In this document: piece by piece, positions 7,424 through 16,511 of the stretch | Layout: every line of letters starts with the position of its first letter | Position numbering within the stretch: position 1 is the stretch's first letter | DNA from: Methylocystis sp. Sn-Cys | GTDB lineage: Bacteria; Pseudomonadota; Alphaproteobacteria; Rhizobiales; Beijerinckiaceae | Length of the DNA stretch: 64,000 nucleotides | Direction of reading: 5' to 3' | Assembly (NCBI RefSeq): GCF_016745395.1 | Contig: NZ_JAERVJ010000003.1 | Coordinates: 62,001 to 126,000, forward strand | Program-made: the position numbers and the translations under genes | The notes under the pieces: model-generated | What the model was told of the DNA's origin: nothing | The model's database searches: none | Seen by the model: the letters and a program-made list of their open reading frames with translations, nothing else

Positions 7424-8566
7424 ATGATCCTCGCCTATATCTGCGCCGGATGGTGCGCCTTCATCCTCGTCCTCAACTTCGCCAGCATGTGGCTCATGGG
7501 CCGCAAATGCCGCGCCCGCGAGCGGAACATGCCAGCTCCGGCCGATGCGCCCTGGGTCAGCATCGTGCGCCCGGTGCGCGGCGTCGAGACCTTCTCGGAA
7601 GAGACGCTCGGCGCGACCTTCGAGCTCGACTATCCGCATTATGAAATCATCTTCTGCGTGCAGTCGCCGAGCGATCCGATCATCCCGCTCGTCGAGCGGT
7701 TGATCGAGGCGCATCCCGAACGCGAGGCGCGGCTCTTGATCGGCGACGATTACGTCAGCGCCAATCCCAAGCTCAATAATTGCGTCAAGGGCTGGGAGGC
7801 GGCGCGCTACGACTATGTGATCCTCGCCGATTCCAACGCTTTGCCGCCGCGTGATTATGTGCAGACCATGCTCGCCGCCTTCCGGCCGGACACGGCGATG
7901 ACCGTCTCCATGCCGATAGGCTCCCGCCCGGTCGGCTTCTGGGGCGCGGTCGAATGCGCGATCCTCAACACCTTCCAGGCGCGCTGGCAATATGGCGCCG
8001 AGGCGATCGGCGCGGGCTTCGCCCAGGGCAAGAATATGATGTGGCGGCGCGAGGTGCTCGACCGCGCCGGCGGCATTCGCGCGCTCGGCGCCGAGATCGC
8101 CGAGGACGCCGCCTCGACCAAGGTCATCCGCGCCCAGAACATGCGGGTGCGCCTCGTCGACATGCCTTTTGAGCAGCCGCTCGGCCAGCGCACGGCGCAT
8201 GAGGTCTATTCCCGCCATGTCCGCTGGGCGCGCCTGCGCCGCGTGACGTTTCCCGCCCATTACGCGCCGGAGTTCATGAACGGCAGCTTCGTGGCCGTGG
8301 TGCTCGGCGCCTACGCGGCGCTGGAGTTCGGCGGCGACGCGGCCTCCGCTGCTTTCACCGCCACAGCGATTGTCGGCGCGCTGCATGGCGGCGAATTGTG
8401 GCTGGCGCGCGTTTGCCGCTTCCCGCTCGACTGGCGCACGCCCTTCGCGCTGGCGATGCGCGATCTGCTGCTTCCGGTGATGTTCGTCGACGCGCTGCTC
8501 TTCGACGATTTCGTCTGGCATGGCAACGCCATGACTGTGCGCGAGGTCGAAGATACGGTCGGCTGA
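7424..8566 (+). CDS. GT21-type glycosyltransferase (ceramide glucosyltransferase-like)
   Basis: A 380-residue membrane-bound glycosyltransferase of the family that includes glucosylceramide synthase and hopanoid HpnI. An N-terminal membrane anchor (ICAGWCAFILVLNFASMWLM) leads to a GT-A catalytic domain. Visible motifs are VSIVRPVRGVETF, the D-x-N motif in VILADSNALPP, the GAEIAEDAA acid motif, and RHVRW as the (Q/R)xxRW acceptor motif. Two or three C-terminal helices follow. Such enzymes move a sugar from a nucleotide sugar to a lipid on the cytoplasmic face. The acceptor here (ceramide, diacylglycerol or hopanoid) cannot be told from sequence; no hpn gene is nearby. Confidence 0.85.
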   Translation: MILAYICAGWCAFILVLNFASMWLMGRKCRARERNMPAPADAPWVSIVRPVRGVETFSEETLGATFELDYPHYEIIFCVQSPSDPIIPLVERLIEAHPEREARLLIGDDYVSANPKLNNCVKGWEAARYDYVILADSNALPPRDYVQTMLAAFRPDTAMTVSMPIGSRPVGFWGAVECAILNTFQARWQYGAEAIGAGFAQGKNMMWRREVLDRAGGIRALGAEIAEDAASTKVIRAQNMRVRLVDMPFEQPLGQRTAHEVYSRHVRWARLRRVTFPAHYAPEFMNGSFVAVVLGAYAALEFGGDAASAAFTATAIVGALHGGELWLARVCRFPLDWRTPFALAMRDLLLPVMFVDALLFDDFVWHGNAMTVREVEDTVG

Positions 8567-8609
8567 CGCCGCTTTCGCAGATAGGATCGCCGACAAAGTG
8601 GCATTGACG

Positions 8610-8730
8610 CCCCTCGTGCTTCGAGAAGGCTGCTGCGCAGCCTCCTCAGCATGAGGGGCTTCTGCATCTGCGCCAAACACATAGGCCTCATCCTGAGGAG
8701 GGCGCGAAGCGCCCGTCTCGAAGGACGAGG
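8610..8730. repeat. Dispersed palindromic repeat, family D
   Basis: An interrupted inverted repeat: CCCTCGTGCTTCGAGAAGGC with CCTCCTCAGCATGAGGGGC on the left, and CCTCATCCTGAGGAGGGCGC followed by CGTCTCGAAGGACGAGG on the right. The two halves are related variants of one element with the CTCATCCTGAGGAG ... TCGAAGGATGAGG signature known from many Bradyrhizobium-like genomes. No gene is present. Confidence 0.75.
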
Positions 8731-8767
8731 CCGCCTCCGAAGTTCGTAAACAAACTGAAGGGCGCAT

Positions 8768-9217
8768 TCACCGCCCTTCTTCTTTTAGCAATTCGAGCGT
8801 TTTCGGATCTTCCGCGCCGTCGAAAAAACGCGCCAGAGCCCTTGCGAAAAGCGGCTCCTGCGGCGCGGCATGCGCAAACAGCGTCATCGACGAGCGGAAT
8901 TTTAATGCGTCCATAGAGCCCAGCACCTCTTCGGCGCTGCGAGCGCTCGTGGCCAGCATGGAGTCCACGCATTCGCGCAGCCGCGGGCCAAGAACTGGAT
9001 GGGCAAGATAGGCGCGGGCTTCATTAAGGCCGCAAAGACCGTAGAAACGGCTGGCCTGACTGAAGCCGAGACCCGTCAGTTGCGGAAAGACATACCAGAT
9101 CCAATGGCTGGTTTTGCGCCCGGCGCGCAGCTCGGCGAGCGCCTGCGCGTGAGAGCCCCTTTGCGCCTCGATGAAGCGCTGCAGATTGAAAGGGTCGTTG
9201 TTGTCCGGAGCGCTCAT
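8768..9217 (-). CDS. DUF1810 family protein
   Basis: A 149-residue cytosolic protein matching DUF1810 throughout: DPFNLQRFIEAQRGSHAQAL near the start, then KTSHWIWYVFPQLTGLG, YLAHPVLGPRLRECV, and MDALKFRSSMTLFA with a C-terminal ARFFDG block. The family is broadly distributed and its biochemical role is not established. The ATG at 9217 gives the family's usual start; an in-frame start at 9238 would add seven residues with no better ribosome site. A hairpin of inverted sequence (about 9240-9278) lies just upstream. Confidence 0.88.
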   Translation of the reverse strand: MSAPDNNDPFNLQRFIEAQRGSHAQALAELRAGRKTSHWIWYVFPQLTGLGFSQASRFYGLCGLNEARAYLAHPVLGPRLRECVDSMLATSARSAEEVLGSMDALKFRSSMTLFAHAAPQEPLFARALARFFDGAEDPKTLELLKEEGR

Positions 9218-9357
9218 GGCCGCCACCCCACATCTCATCCCCCGTCGTCGCCCGCTATCTTAGCGGAGCGGCGACGGGTGGGGAGAGATATAGCGTGACG
9301 GACTTACGCCGCGCCTCTTGGGGGCGGCGCGAACGGAGATCCGCTGATTGGCCCGGT

Positions 9358-9463
9358 TGTCATTCCCGACGCTCGCAGAGCGAGCGATCGGGAATCCAGA
9401 GCACAACCAGCGCTCTTGTGGCTCTGGATTCCCGGTCGGGCTTTCAGCCCGCCGGGAATGACA
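9358..9463. repeat. Dispersed palindromic repeat, family A
   Basis: A full-length copy with both inverted halves: TGTCATTCCCGACGCTCGC at the left end and GCTCTGGATTCCCGGTCGGG then CCGGGAATGACA at the right. It closely resembles the element at 5724-5826 but the loop differs. It lies between the divergently placed DUF1810 promoter region and the 3' end of the DAHP synthase gene. Confidence 0.85.
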
Positions 9464-9497
9464 TGACCCTAAGCGAGCTGTTCAAACGGAAATGGTT

Positions 9498-10877
9498 TTA
9501 CTCGGCCGCGTGTTGCTCCGGGACGCCGCGGGAAACCCGCTCCGCCTTGAGCAACTCGGCCACGAGGAACGCCACTTCAATTGCCTGTTCCGCATTGAGG
9601 CGCGGGTCGCAATAGGTGTGGTAGCGGTCGCGCAGATCATTCTCCGAAATGGCCCGGGCGCCGCCGGTGCATTCGGTGACGTCCTTGCCGGTCATTTCGA
9701 GATGAATGCCGCCGGCATAGCTGCCTTCGGCCTGATGGACCTCGAAGAAGCCGCGGATTTCCGACATGATCCGGTCGAACGGCCGCGTCTTGTAGCCCGC
9801 CGCGCTGATCGTGTTGCCGTGCATCGGATCGCAGGACCAAACGACATTACGCCCCTCGCGGGTGACGGTGCGCACGAGCGCGGGCATGGCGTCGCCGATC
9901 TTATCCGCGCCGAAGCGGCAGATGAGCGTGAGCCGCCCGGCCTCATTGTCGGGATTGAGGGCGTCGATGAGGCGCAGCAATCCGTCCGGCGTGAGGCTCG
10001 GACCGCATTTCAGGCCAATCGGGTTCTTGATGCCGCGCATGAATTCGACATGCGCGCCTTGCTCCTGGCGCGTGCGATCGCCGATCCACAGCATATGGCC
10101 GGAGGTCGCGTAATAATCGCCCGTCGTGGAATCGATGCGGGTCAGCGCCTGCTCGTAGCAGAGCAGGAGCGCCTCGTGCGAGGTGTAGAAATCCGTGCCG
10201 CGCAGCTCGGGATGGTGCTCGGGATCGAGGCCGATCGCGCGCATGAAGCCGAGCGTCTCGGTGATATGGTCGGCGAGCTTCTGATAGCGCGCGGATTGCG
10301 GGCTGTTCTTCACGAAGCCGAGCATCCAGCGATGCACATTTTCGAGATTGGCGAAGCCGCCGGCCGCGAAAGCGCGGATCAGATTGAGCGTCGCCGCCGA
10401 CTGGCGATAGGCCAGGAGCTGGCGCTGCGGATCGGGCTCGCGGGAGGCGAGCGTGAATTCCAGGTCGTTGATGATGTCGCCGCGATAGCTCGGCAGCTCC
10501 TGATCGCCCTTCTTTTCAAAGGGCGAGGAGCGCGGCTTGGCGAATTGCCCGGCGATGCGGCCGACCTTGACCACGGGCGAGCCCGCCGCATAGGTCAGCA
10601 CCACCGCCATCTGCAGGAAAACGCGGAAGAAATCGCGGATGTTGTCGGCCGAATGCTCGTTGAAGCTCTCGGCGCAATCGCCGCCCTGAAGCAGGAAAGC
10701 CTTGCCGGCCGCCACATCGGCGAGCTGGCGCTTCAGATTGCGCGCCTCGCCGGCAAAAACGAGCGGGGGAAAGCCGGCGAGCTGCCTCTCGACATCCGCG
10801 AGCGCCGCCTGGTCGCGATAGACCGGCGTCTGCTCGATCGGCAAATTCCTCCAACTGCCCGGCGTCCAGCGTTCCAC
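9498..10877 (-). CDS. Class II 3-deoxy-7-phosphoheptulonate synthase
   Basis: The first enzyme of the shikimate pathway, condensing phosphoenolpyruvate with erythrose 4-phosphate to DAHP for aromatic amino acids. At 459 residues it is the plant-like class II form. Recognisable blocks are [17 protein letters not shown] at the start, [20 protein letters not shown] (metal-binding Cys), [28 protein letters not shown], and [12 protein letters not shown] with [14 protein letters not shown] near the end. The start at ATG 10877 matches the family N-terminus. It is followed by no co-directional gene. Substrate residues appear intact. Confidence 0.95.
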   Translation of the reverse strand: MERWTPGSWRNLPIEQTPVYRDQAALADVERQLAGFPPLVFAGEARNLKRQLADVAAGKAFLLQGGDCAESFNEHSADNIRDFFRVFLQMAVVLTYAAGSPVVKVGRIAGQFAKPRSSPFEKKGDQELPSYRGDIINDLEFTLASREPDPQRQLLAYRQSAATLNLIRAFAAGGFANLENVHRWMLGFVKNSPQSARYQKLADHITETLGFMRAIGLDPEHHPELRGTDFYTSHEALLLCYEQALTRIDSTTGDYYATSGHMLWIGDRTRQEQGAHVEFMRGIKNPIGLKCGPSLTPDGLLRLIDALNPDNEAGRLTLICRFGADKIGDAMPALVRTVTREGRNVVWSCDPMHGNTISAAGYKTRPFDRIMSEIRGFFEVHQAEGSYAGGIHLEMTGKDVTECTGGARAISENDLRDRYHTYCDPRLNAEQAIEVAFLVAELLKAERVSRGVPEQHAAE

Positions 10878-11058
10878 TTTCCAAACTCCACGAAAATCTT
10901 GCCGCGAGCGGATGGCCCGGTGAGGCCACGGCTTTGGCGTGAAAGGCGCTTATAGAGGAAAATTCGAGACGGCGCGACCCTTTCCGGCGTCTCGCTGGAC
11001 GCCCCGGCCCTGATTGGCTACGCGCAGGGAAATGGGCATCATTTCCATCACTGAAACG

Positions 11059-11174
11059 CCCCCTCCCTGTCCCTCCCCCGCAAGCGGGAGAGGGGACGCT
11101 CGCGATCTGCATTGCTGATGAAGGCCACAATCTACCCCCTCTCCCGCGAAGCGGGGGAGGGTTGGGGAGGGGGC
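11059..11174. repeat. C-rich palindromic repeat, family C
   Basis: The unit contains CCCTCCCCCGCAAGCGGGAG on the left and CTCCCGCGAAGCGGGGGAGG on the right, each a small hairpin, separated by a spacer reading GATTGCTGATGAAGG-like sequence. Related units are at 46881-47071, 49820-50036 and 59085-59210. No coding potential. Confidence 0.8.
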
Positions 11175-11726
11175 AATGCAGCGCCACAAATCCCGCCGCC
11201 GATTTCCGACGCGAGGCGATACAGGAAGCCGGGACGCCCCGGCCCCGTTCGGCCGGTAGCGTGAAAAATAAGCGCATCGGAACCAGAGCGTCCCGGCTGC
11301 GGTCTTTATTCGCGCGCACCTTTCCGGGCCGAAGTAGCGCCATCTCGTGGCGGTTCCTCCGTCCGGCGCAGCCGCCAGACGGCGCCTGCTTCTTTCCCGG
11401 GAGGTTTGAACCTCCCGAGCGCGTCGCAAGGGCCTCGACATGCGCCGCCTCCGGCCCGCCGGCGCTTTCCCTTTCGGTACTCGGGCCGCGTGTCGCGGGC
11501 GCGAAAACTATGCCCAGCCTTTGCGTGGATTTCTCCACGCAATCTCCCCACGAAGGAGAGACCCGGCGGGCGGCGCCGGAGTCCCGCACGGAACGAGGGT
11601 CGCGTCCCGCGCTTAACCGACCCCGCCGGCGCCGCCGACCCTGACGACGCCCCTGCAAGTTGGCGAGGCGGGAGCGAGTATAGGGGAGCTTTGGAGGGTG
11701 GGGATAAAATGAGCGGGCGAGATAGG
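11175..11726. other. Gene-free stretch with several strong stem-loops
   Basis: About 550 bases without a believable gene on either strand; open frames here lack family motifs and ribosome sites. It holds a large hairpin (GCCGGGACGC at 11228 pairing with GCGTCCCGGC at 11288, containing an inner CCGGCC/GGCCGG hairpin), a palindrome GGGAGGTTTGAACCTCCC at 11399-11416 whose minus strand reads like a T-arm (loop TTCAAAC), and a stem GCGTGGA/TCCACGC at 11523-11540. The density of stems suggests a structured RNA, possibly on the minus strand, but it matches no RNA class I can recognise; tmRNA, RNase P and SRP signatures were looked for and not found. Confidence 0.35.
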
Positions 11727-11790
11727 CCCTCATCCGACCCTCGCTCACGCGAGGGCCACCTTCTCCCGCAAGCGAGAGAAGGGGAGAGCG
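11727..11790. repeat. Short palindromic repeat related to family C
   Basis: CCCTCATCCGACCCTCGCTC followed by ACGCGAGGGCCACCTTCTCC and CGCAAGCGAGAGAAGG forms two nested hairpins. This layout (CTCATCCGACCC ... CTTCTCCCGCAAGCGAGAGAAGG) is a common alphaproteobacterial intergenic repeat. No gene is present. Confidence 0.65.
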
Positions 11791-11810
11791 CGAGAAAGCA
11801 TGGGCGCCTC

Positions 11811-11866
11811 TGGACCGCGAGCCTTCAGGCTCGCCCCGCAATGCGAGCCTGAAGGCTCGCGGTCCA
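11811..11866. repeat. Perfect 24-base inverted repeat downstream of gor
   Basis: TGGACCGCGAGCCTTCAGGC TCGC and its exact reverse complement flank an 8-base loop (CCCGCAAT). It lies 30 bases beyond the gor stop, so besides being a dispersed palindrome it could act as a transcription-end hairpin, though it lacks a T run. Confidence 0.8.
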
Positions 11867-11896
11867 TAACCACGGCAAAGGCGCTGGCAGCTCCCG

Positions 11897-13273
11897 CTAA
11901 CCCTCGCGCCTGATCCTGCGCGCCGGCGCCCGCATCGTCACCAGCTCTTCGGCAGCCGTCGGATGCACGGCCATGGTCGCGTCGAAGTCGCGCTTGGTCG
12001 CGCCCATGTTGAGGGGAATGGCGAGGAGCTGCGCCATCTCTCCAGCCTCCGGGCCGAAAAGATGCGCGCCGACGACGCGCTGGCCTTCGGCCTCGACGAT
12101 GAGCTTCATATAGATGCGCTCGGCGCGGCCGGAGAGCGTCGCGCGCATGGGGCGGAAGCTCGTCTCGTAAATATCGAGCGCGGCGTATTTCTCTTGGGCG
12201 GCGGCCTCCGTCAGCCCCACAGCGCCCACCTCGGGCGTGGTGAAGACGGCGCTCGCCACATTGTCGTAGTTCACGGTCGTCGGCAGATCGCCGAAGACCG
12301 TATCCGCGAAAGCATGGCCCTCGCGGATCGCCACCGGCGTTAGATTGATGCGGTCGGTCACGTCGCCCACCGCATAGATGGACGGCACATTGGTGCGCGA
12401 CTGCGCGTCGACGATGATCGCGCCATTCTCGCGCGTCGCGACATCCGCGCGCTCCAACCCGAGATGTTGCGTGAGCGGCCGGCGGCCGGTGGCGACCAGC
12501 ACGGCGTCGACCTCGCGCGTCTCGCCGTCGCTCATGGAGACGGCGTAGCCCTTGGCGCATTTGTCGATGCGCGTCGGCAGCGCGCCGGCGTGATGCGCGA
12601 CGCCTGCCGACGTCAGCGCCTCGGCGACGCGCTTGCGTAAGTCTTCGTCGAAGCCGCGCAAGGGGAGATCGGCGCGATAGGCGAGATAAACTTCCGCGCC
12701 GAGGCGCGCGAAGACGCTTGCGAATTCGACGGCGATATAGCCGCCGCCGACGATCAGCAGCCGCTGCGGGAAGGTCGGCAGGTCGAAGATTTCATTCGAC
12801 GAGAGGCCCCATTCGAGGCCGGGAATATGCGGCGCCAGCACCGGCGCGCCGCCTGTCGCGATGAGGATGTAGCGCGCGCGCGCCGTGCGCCCGTCGGAGA
12901 AATGCACCGCGTTAGGACCGGCGATGGTCGCGCGGGCGCGGATCAACTCTACTTTCGCATTGCCGAGCGTCTGCTCATAAAGGCCGGAGAGGCGGCTGAT
13001 CTCCTTTTCTTTCGCGGCGACGAGCGTCGGCCAGTCGAAGGAGGTCTCGCCAACATGCCAGCCGAAGCCCTTGGCGTCTTCGAACTCGTCCTTGAAGCGG
13101 CTTGCGAGCACATAAAGCTTCTTTGGCACGCAGCCGCGGATGACGCAGGTGCCGCCGACGCGGAATTCCTCGGCAATGGCAACTTTGGCGCCATGGCTCG
13201 CCGCCACGCGCGCGGCGCGCACGCCGCCGGAGCCCGCGCCAATGACGATGAGATCGTAATCGAAGTCGCTCAT
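11897..13273 (-). CDS. gor: Glutathione-disulfide reductase
   Basis: An FAD enzyme that uses NADPH to keep glutathione reduced in the cytoplasm. The 458-residue protein shows the FAD motif [17 protein letters not shown], the redox-active disulfide [19 protein letters not shown], the second nucleotide motif [13 protein letters not shown], the central ATGRRPLTQ and the FAD-contacting [16 protein letters not shown], then the C-terminal dimer interface with the catalytic HPTAAEE. The start overlaps the rpiA stop by four bases (ATGA), so the two are translationally coupled. Linking gor to rpiA, a pentose-phosphate enzyme, fits NADPH supply. Confidence 0.95.
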   Translation of the reverse strand: MSDFDYDLIVIGAGSGGVRAARVAASHGAKVAIAEEFRVGGTCVIRGCVPKKLYVLASRFKDEFEDAKGFGWHVGETSFDWPTLVAAKEKEISRLSGLYEQTLGNAKVELIRARATIAGPNAVHFSDGRTARARYILIATGGAPVLAPHIPGLEWGLSSNEIFDLPTFPQRLLIVGGGYIAVEFASVFARLGAEVYLAYRADLPLRGFDEDLRKRVAEALTSAGVAHHAGALPTRIDKCAKGYAVSMSDGETREVDAVLVATGRRPLTQHLGLERADVATRENGAIIVDAQSRTNVPSIYAVGDVTDRINLTPVAIREGHAFADTVFGDLPTTVNYDNVASAVFTTPEVGAVGLTEAAAQEKYAALDIYETSFRPMRATLSGRAERIYMKLIVEAEGQRVVGAHLFGPEAGEMAQLLAIPLNMGATKRDFDATMAVHPTAAEELVTMRAPARRIRREG

Positions 13274-13992
13274 AGCGCGCCGCCTGTCACGTCGCCGATG
13301 ATGCGCACGCCATCCTTGCCGGCGACGAAGATCGCCGTGGCGAGGCCGATGAAGAGGCCGTGGTCCACGACGCCGGGAATGGCCCGCAGCCGCTCGGCGA
13401 GCGTCTCGGGCGCGTCGATGGCGCCGAAGGCGCAGTCGTAGATATAATGCCCGCCATCGGTGAGATAGGGCGCGTCCGGCGCGCTCATGCGCAGCGTGAT
13501 CGGGCCCTCTAACCCCAGGCCGCGCGCGACGCGCTCGATATGCAGCTTCGTCGAGCGCGCGCCGAAACGGTCGATCTCGATGGGCAGCGGAAAGGCGCCA
13601 AGCGTCTCCACCTCCTTGGTGGCGTCGGTAATGACGAACATGCGCTTGGAGGCCGCCGCGACAATCTTTTCGCGCAGCAAAGCGCCGCCGCCGCCTTTGA
13701 TCAGCCGCAGCGATGCGTCGAACTCGTCGGCGCCGTCGATCGTGAGATCGAGCTCCGGCGTTTCATCGAGCGTCGAGAGCGTGACGCCGAGCCCCTCGGC
13801 CTGGACGCGCGTGCGCTCGGAGGTCGGCACGCCGACCACTTCCAGCCCCTGGCGCACGCGGGCGCCGAGCAGATCGACGAAATGCGCGGCGGTGGAGCCG
13901 GTGCCGAGCCCAAGGCGCATGCCGTGGGTGACCTTTTGAAGCGCCGCCTCGGCGGCGGCGCGCTTCATGGCGTCAGCGGAAAAGGGCGACAT
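13270..13992 (-). CDS. rpiA: Ribose-5-phosphate isomerase A
   Basis: Interconverts ribose 5-phosphate and ribulose 5-phosphate in the pentose phosphate pathway. The 240-residue protein has the phosphate-binding [17 protein letters not shown], the active-site [32 protein letters not shown] and the late [10 protein letters not shown]. All catalytic blocks (the Asp-Gly-Ala-Asp and Lys-Gly-Gly-Gly motifs) are present. It is the first gene of a two-gene unit with gor. A second, B-type isomerase is not seen in the window. Confidence 0.95.
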   Translation of the reverse strand: MSPFSADAMKRAAAEAALQKVTHGMRLGLGTGSTAAHFVDLLGARVRQGLEVVGVPTSERTRVQAEGLGVTLSTLDETPELDLTIDGADEFDASLRLIKGGGGALLREKIVAAASKRMFVITDATKEVETLGAFPLPIEIDRFGARSTKLHIERVARGLGLEGPITLRMSAPDAPYLTDGGHYIYDCAFGAIDAPETLAERLRAIPGVVDHGLFIGLATAIFVAGKDGVRIIGDVTGGAL

Positions 13993-14103
13993 GGTGTGAT
14001 CCCGCGCCGCGGGAGAGGCGGCGAAACCCGCGAATAGGAGCTTGCGGACGCAAAATCAATCGTCGCGGTCGCAATCGCCCGGGCGGCCCGCCGCTAATGC
14101 TGC

Positions 14104-14892
14104 TCAAGCGCGTTTTTTAGCCTGTATCACAGCGTCGGCGATTTCGACGAAGCCGGCGCCGCCGGGGCCTTGCGTGATCCAGGCTGGCGGCGTCGGGATT
14201 TCCGACAGATAGTCGCGAACGGTGCTGACGCCGACGGTGTGACGGAAAAAGGCGAACATGGGCGCGTCATTCGTCGAGTCGCCGGAATAGAGCACCGCGT
14301 CGCGATCGTCGTCGATGTCGAGACGGAATGTTTCGGCGAGGATGCGACGGGCCATTGCGAGCTTGTCATAGCCGCCGATCCAGCCGAGAACCCAGAGGTT
14401 GTTGACCGTCGCATCCGCGCCGGCGTCGCTCAGCGCGGAGAGAATTTTGCCGCAAAGAACGGGGTCGTCCGGCCGCGCAAAGGCGAGGCTCGTCAGGCGG
14501 AATGGCTGGTCTTGCGCAAGCCGCGCCTGCGGAAGCGCGTCTTGCACGGCGCCGGCAATCGCCTGCAAGCGGGCGGCGACCTCGGCGCGCGCCGCGTCCG
14601 GATGCCAAAATGTCCGCGCTATGTCGTGCCCGCTGGGATCGCGCTGGAAAAAGAACCCGCCATTCTCGCCGATGACGCCGTCGACGGGCCACATGCGCGC
14701 CATCTGATCGCACCAGCCCGCCGGAGCGCCGGTCACCGGGATGACCGTCACGCCGGCGTCGCGCAACCGCTCCAGCGCCGCATATGTATCGGCGTGGAGG
14801 CGGCCCCGATAGGTCAGCGTCTCGTCCATGTCCGTGAGAACGAAGCGAACGCTCGCGAACTCAACCGCCGTCGCCTGCGCCAGAGGCTTCAT
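14104..14892 (-). CDS. HAD-IIB family phosphatase (sugar-phosphatase-like)
   Basis: A 262-residue haloacid dehalogenase hydrolase. Motif I is VLTDMDETLTYRG (both aspartates), motif II IPVTGAP, the lysine lies in GGYDKLAMARRIL, and motif IV is YSGDSTNDAPMFAFF, the D-x(4)-D arrangement of the IIB subclass (mannosyl-3-phosphoglycerate, sucrose and trehalose phosphatases). The text MWPVDGVIGENGGFFF is typical of the C2B cap group. The true substrate is unknown. The ATG at 14892 overlaps the stop of the upstream secreted protein gene by four bases, so they are coupled; why a cytosolic phosphatase is tied to a secreted protein is unclear. Confidence 0.85.
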   Translation of the reverse strand: MKPLAQATAVEFASVRFVLTDMDETLTYRGRLHADTYAALERLRDAGVTVIPVTGAPAGWCDQMARMWPVDGVIGENGGFFFQRDPSGHDIARTFWHPDAARAEVAARLQAIAGAVQDALPQARLAQDQPFRLTSLAFARPDDPVLCGKILSALSDAGADATVNNLWVLGWIGGYDKLAMARRILAETFRLDIDDDRDAVLYSGDSTNDAPMFAFFRHTVGVSTVRDYLSEIPTPPAWITQGPGGAGFVEIADAVIQAKKRA

Positions 14893-15290
14893 TTGGCTTG
14901 GGGCGTGCAGACGACCGAGCTTTCGTTGAGCACGAAGCAGATCGACATCATGCCGGAGCGCAGATCGACGCGGAACACGCCGCCTTCGCCCGTATGGCGC
15001 GAAGCGACGAGCGCATATTCGCTGAAGGTTCCCGCCTTGGCGCCTTCGCCCGGCGGATAGCACAAAGTGACGCCGATCGCGGTGCCTTCCTTCAGGCCAT
15101 ATTGGCAGGCGCCGATTTCGCCCGTCGCCTTGTCGAGCCGGAAGACGCGGTTGAGGTCGGTCTGCGGGGCGGCGAGAAATTCGTAGTTTCCGGCCGCGAG
15201 CGCAGCGCCCGTCGCCAGGAGCGGCCCGAGGGCGAGCGATGCTGCGCGCAAACGGCGTCCCCGGCCACCGAAAAATTGCGAAAGACGCAT
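14889..15290 (-). CDS. Secreted protein of unknown function
   Basis: A 133-residue protein with a Sec or possibly Tat signal (MRLSQFFGGRGRRLRAASLA, then LGPLLATGAALAAG; arginines but no clear twin-arginine motif). The mature region (about 95 residues) contains three cysteines: one in GEIGACQYGL, one in GVTLCYPPGEGA, and later FVLNESSVVC, with an additional one in MMSICF. Beta-rich text such as NRVFRLDKATGEIGACQYG resembles small extracytoplasmic domains. The start at 15290 follows GGAGAGAAGG. It is coupled to the HAD phosphatase gene. No family can be named. Confidence 0.75.
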   Translation of the reverse strand: MRLSQFFGGRGRRLRAASLALGPLLATGAALAAGNYEFLAAPQTDLNRVFRLDKATGEIGACQYGLKEGTAIGVTLCYPPGEGAKAGTFSEYALVASRHTGEGGVFRVDLRSGMMSICFVLNESSVVCTPQAK

Positions 15291-15401
15291 TCCTTCTCTC
15301 CTGTCGCGAATCGGTTGCGCGCAGTCTACACGCCGCCTTTCGGCGCGAAAATCGGGCGGCGGCGCTTGATCGGCGGGCACGTGCCCTTTAGGCCCAGGCG
15401 C

Positions 15402-16097
15402 ATGACCCAGCGCGCGCCCATTCTCGTCTTCGATCTCGACGGCACTTTGGCGGACACCGCCCATGATCTCATCGCCACCCTCAATGTGCTGCTAGCCCGC
15501 GAGGGCCTGCCGATGGCGGCGCCCGCGTCGGCGCGCAGCATCGTGGGGGCGGGGGCGCGGGCGCTGATCGAGCGCGGCTTCGCCCTCAGCGGCGCGCCGC
15601 TGCCGCCAGACCGGGTGGAGCCGCTGGTGATCGAGTTTCTGGCCCATTACGAGGCCCATATCGCCGACGAAAGCCGCTTGTTTCCCGGCGCGCTGGCGGC
15701 GCTCGATCGCTTCGGGGATGCCGGCTTCAAGCTTGCGGTCTGCACCAATAAGCCCGAGCGGATGGCGCGACTGCTGTTGGAGAAGCTCGGAGCCGCCGAT
15801 CGTTTCGCGGCGATCTGCGGGCGCGGCACTTTCCCCATGCACAAGCCCGATCCGCGCACTTTGGAGCTGACCATTGAAACCGCGGGCGGGGACCCGGCGC
15901 GGGCGGTGATGGTGGGCGACTCCAAGACCGACATCGACACCGCCAAAGGCGCCGGCGCGCCGGTGGTGGCGGTCGATTTCGGCTATACGGAGATCCCCGT
16001 GACCGAGCTCGCGCCGGACCGGGTGATCTCGCATTTCGACGAGCTTTGGGCGGCGGCGGAGTCGATTCTCCCGCCCTCCGCCTTCACGCGCACTTGA
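15402..16097 (+). CDS. gph: Phosphoglycolate phosphatase
   Basis: A 231-residue HAD-IA phosphatase that removes the phosphate from 2-phosphoglycolate, which arises from Rubisco oxygenation or DNA repair. Motif I is ILVFDLDGTLADTAHDL, motif II VCTNKPERMARL, the lysine is in MHKPDPRTLELTIE, and motif IV is VMVGDSKTDIDTAKGAG, followed by FGYTEIPV, the typical Gph tail. The start ATG at 15402 is placed by family length. The divergent secreted protein begins 112 bases upstream on the other strand. Related sugar phosphatases cannot be strictly excluded. Confidence 0.9.
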   Translation: MTQRAPILVFDLDGTLADTAHDLIATLNVLLAREGLPMAAPASARSIVGAGARALIERGFALSGAPLPPDRVEPLVIEFLAHYEAHIADESRLFPGALAALDRFGDAGFKLAVCTNKPERMARLLLEKLGAADRFAAICGRGTFPMHKPDPRTLELTIETAGGDPARAVMVGDSKTDIDTAKGAGAPVVAVDFGYTEIPVTELAPDRVISHFDELWAAAESILPPSAFTRT

Positions 16098-16147
16098 CGG
16101 AACGCCCCGCCCTCTCTTACAGGAGGGTTCCTCGCGTCCGACGCGAC

Positions 16148-16222
16148 GGGCGATTAGCTCAGCGGGAGAGCACTCCCTTCACACGGGAGGGGTCGCAGGT
16201 TCAATCCCTGCATCGCCCACCA
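16148..16222 (+). tRNA. tRNA-Val (anticodon CAC)
   Basis: A complete 75-base tRNA with encoded CCA. The acceptor stem is GGGCGAT/ATCGCCC, the anticodon arm CTCCC-TTCACAC-GGGAG gives anticodon CAC, and the T-arm contains GGTTCAATCCC. It directly precedes the AT-richer insert with the protease gene, so it is a likely integration target. Confidence 0.97.
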
Positions 16223-16248
16223 TTGAAATGCTGAGAAACGAGACGATA

Positions 16249-16266
16249 GGGGAGTGATCACTCCCC
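16249..16266. promoter_or_regulatory. Perfect 18-base palindrome after tRNA-Val
   Basis: GGGGAGTGATCACTCCCC is fully self-complementary and lies 26 bases after the tRNA. It may help end the tRNA transcript (it is followed by TT only) or be a protein-binding site of the inserted segment. Just beyond it, TTCCCTGTGC occurs twice (near 16294 and 16319). Confidence 0.5.
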
Positions 16267-16511
16267 TTCTCCCCAGCGAACGAAAAACAAATTTCCCTGT
16301 GCAATCGGGGGAAATTGTTCCCTGTGCGTTCGCCCTCAGGGCCCCGGTTGCAGGCCTCAACCTCGCCTCCCCGGATGCGTTATTCCTCCCGAAGAGAGAT
16401 GGGATGGGGACGGAACTTTGCTCAAAATGCGTTTGCGATTGGACCTTGCAACAGGCGCTCTCCAAGGCTTAGATCGTGGCATATTAACCAAACCTGAGCG
16501 GAAGTTTTAGA

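Noticed and set aside
7424-8566. Naming the GT21 enzyme HpnI
   Set aside because: The family fits, but no other hopanoid gene lies in the window, so a ceramide or other lipid acceptor is equally likely.
11228-11600. tmRNA, RNase P RNA or SRP RNA
   Set aside because: The stems and the T-arm-like palindrome invited this, but the fixed words of these RNAs (tag codons, GAGGAAAGTCC, SRP tetraloop region) could not be found.
10516-11841. A 441-codon minus-strand frame across the gene-free stretch
   Set aside because: It runs through palindromic repeats and into the DAHP synthase gene in another frame; no motif and no ribosome site.
16154-16465. A minus-strand frame ending MQGLNLRPLPCEGSALPLS
   Set aside because: That text is the well-known false translation of the tRNA-Val gene on the opposite strand.
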